A DNA stretch of 5,668 bases from Mariprofundaceae bacterium (GTDB lineage Bacteria; Pseudomonadota; Zetaproteobacteria; Mariprofundales; Mariprofundaceae): NCBI GenBank assembly GCA_030950825.1, contig JAUZQT010000128.1:1-5668 (forward strand), read 5' to 3'. Under the pieces are notes generated by a model. That model had not been told where the DNA came from, ran no database searches, and saw only the letters and a program-made list of their open reading frames with translations. The translations under genes and the position numbers were made by a program. Numbering within the stretch: position 1 is the stretch's first letter; each line of letters starts with the position of its first letter. Positions 5,241 to 5,668 of this stretch are shown one piece after another.

Positions 5241-5668
5241 TTGAATCTAGCTGACCTTAGCTTCTACTTTATTGCAGGATTACTGCCATTGTCTGCCATG
5301 GCTTGGATGCTTGGTCGGAATAAAGCAGTTAGCACTGGCAAACGATGGAATTCTCGCCCATCTCATTACGGTTGGTATAGTGTCATTTGGCTGGCATCTC
5401 CAGCTCTTGCCATTGCATTGGTAAGCACAATTTTACATATCACAGGTCTTTACACAGTTTCTGCAATAACATTTCTTCCTGCAAGTTTTCTCGCCGCTGC
5501 GGCAGGCCTTTGGCAAGGACTACGTTTACTGCAACCTTCTCTTCGTGCGCGTCAAACTGTTGAAAAAGTCATCCGTGGTTTACTTATCACCGCAGCACTG
5601 ACATCCATCCTCACCACCATTGGCATTGTGATTGCCATTGCCTTTGAAGCGATTCAGTTTTTTGAAAT
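5241..5668 (+). CDS. pstC: Phosphate ABC permease PstC, N-terminal part
   Basis: The frame is open to the right edge, giving 142 codons of an inner-membrane permease subunit that would form the phosphate channel with PstA. Hydrophobic segments lie at about residues 6-25, 46-68, 73-94 and 111-135. WMLGRNKA (22-29), then RPSHYGWYSVIWLASPAL (39-56), then RQTVEKVIRG followed by a segment ending EAIQFF (136-141), match the extended N-terminus of long-form PstC proteins. The transport domain itself lies beyond the window. The frame is closed by a TGA at 5220-5222, and the first usable start is TTG at 5241, with AAGGG at 5229-5233 as ribosome site; the next candidate, ATG at 5298, would cut the first membrane segment. 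It lies 293 nt after pstS behind a terminator, so it needs its own promoter or read-through. Identity is likely, resting on the N-terminus and context. Confidence 0.8.
   Translation, partial: MNLADLSFYFIAGLLPLSAMAWMLGRNKAVSTGKRWNSRPSHYGWYSVIWLASPALAIALVSTILHITGLYTVSAITFLPASFLAAAAGLWQGLRLLQPSLRARQTVEKVIRGLLITAALTSILTTIGIVIAIAFEAIQFFE

Noticed and set aside
1..5668. CRISPR array, tRNA, rRNA or riboswitch
   Set aside because: No regularly spaced repeats of CRISPR length, no cloverleaf and no conserved riboswitch core were seen by eye.

Overview
This window looks like a chromosomal piece of a moderately AT-rich Gram-negative bacterium, most likely a gammaproteobacterium. The evidence is the PhoB-type Pho boxes, the lipoprotein and Sec signal peptides, the long-form PstC permease, and a Phd/YefM plus RelE-like toxin-antitoxin pair. 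The species cannot be fixed from the sequence alone. The core is a phosphate-starvation (Pho regulon) locus, with an accessory scrap zone at its left end.

Layout. 1-360: decayed insertion-sequence debris. A minus-strand transposase fragment with an in-frame stop matches my recollection of the IS1634-type (DDE) family, and it abuts a stretch with three GGGTCAA repeats that resembles an IS21-family end. 361-511: palindromes and a candidate promoter. 512-958: a Phd/YefM-type antitoxin followed 3 nt later by a RelE/ParE-type toxin that lost its C-terminal third, probably through a small frameshifting deletion. 959-1167: nothing recognisable. 1168-1223: a cluster of four 7-bp Pho half-sites on an exact 11-bp period, with a candidate -10. 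1259-3364: a PhoX/DUF839-type phosphatase made as a lipoprotein, closed by a terminator. 3417-3822: no gene, one hairpin. 3823-3856: a second Pho box and -10. 3889-4947: pstS, the periplasmic phosphate-binding protein, closed by a very strong terminator. 5241 to the right edge: the N-terminal part of pstC, which runs off the window.

How the genes work together. Under phosphate limitation PhoB would bind both Pho boxes. PhoX, predicted to be lipid-anchored, would release phosphate from organic esters at the envelope. PstS would capture the phosphate in the periplasm and hand it to the PstC-containing ABC importer. The phoX and pstS promoters are separate and both genes have their own terminators, so this is a run of co-regulated single units and not one operon. 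No clearly new system was found. The most interesting items are the unusual head-to-head arrangement of the phoX Pho boxes, the non-Tat export signal of the PhoX-like protein, the broken toxin beside an intact antitoxin, and the lysine-rich segment in PstS.
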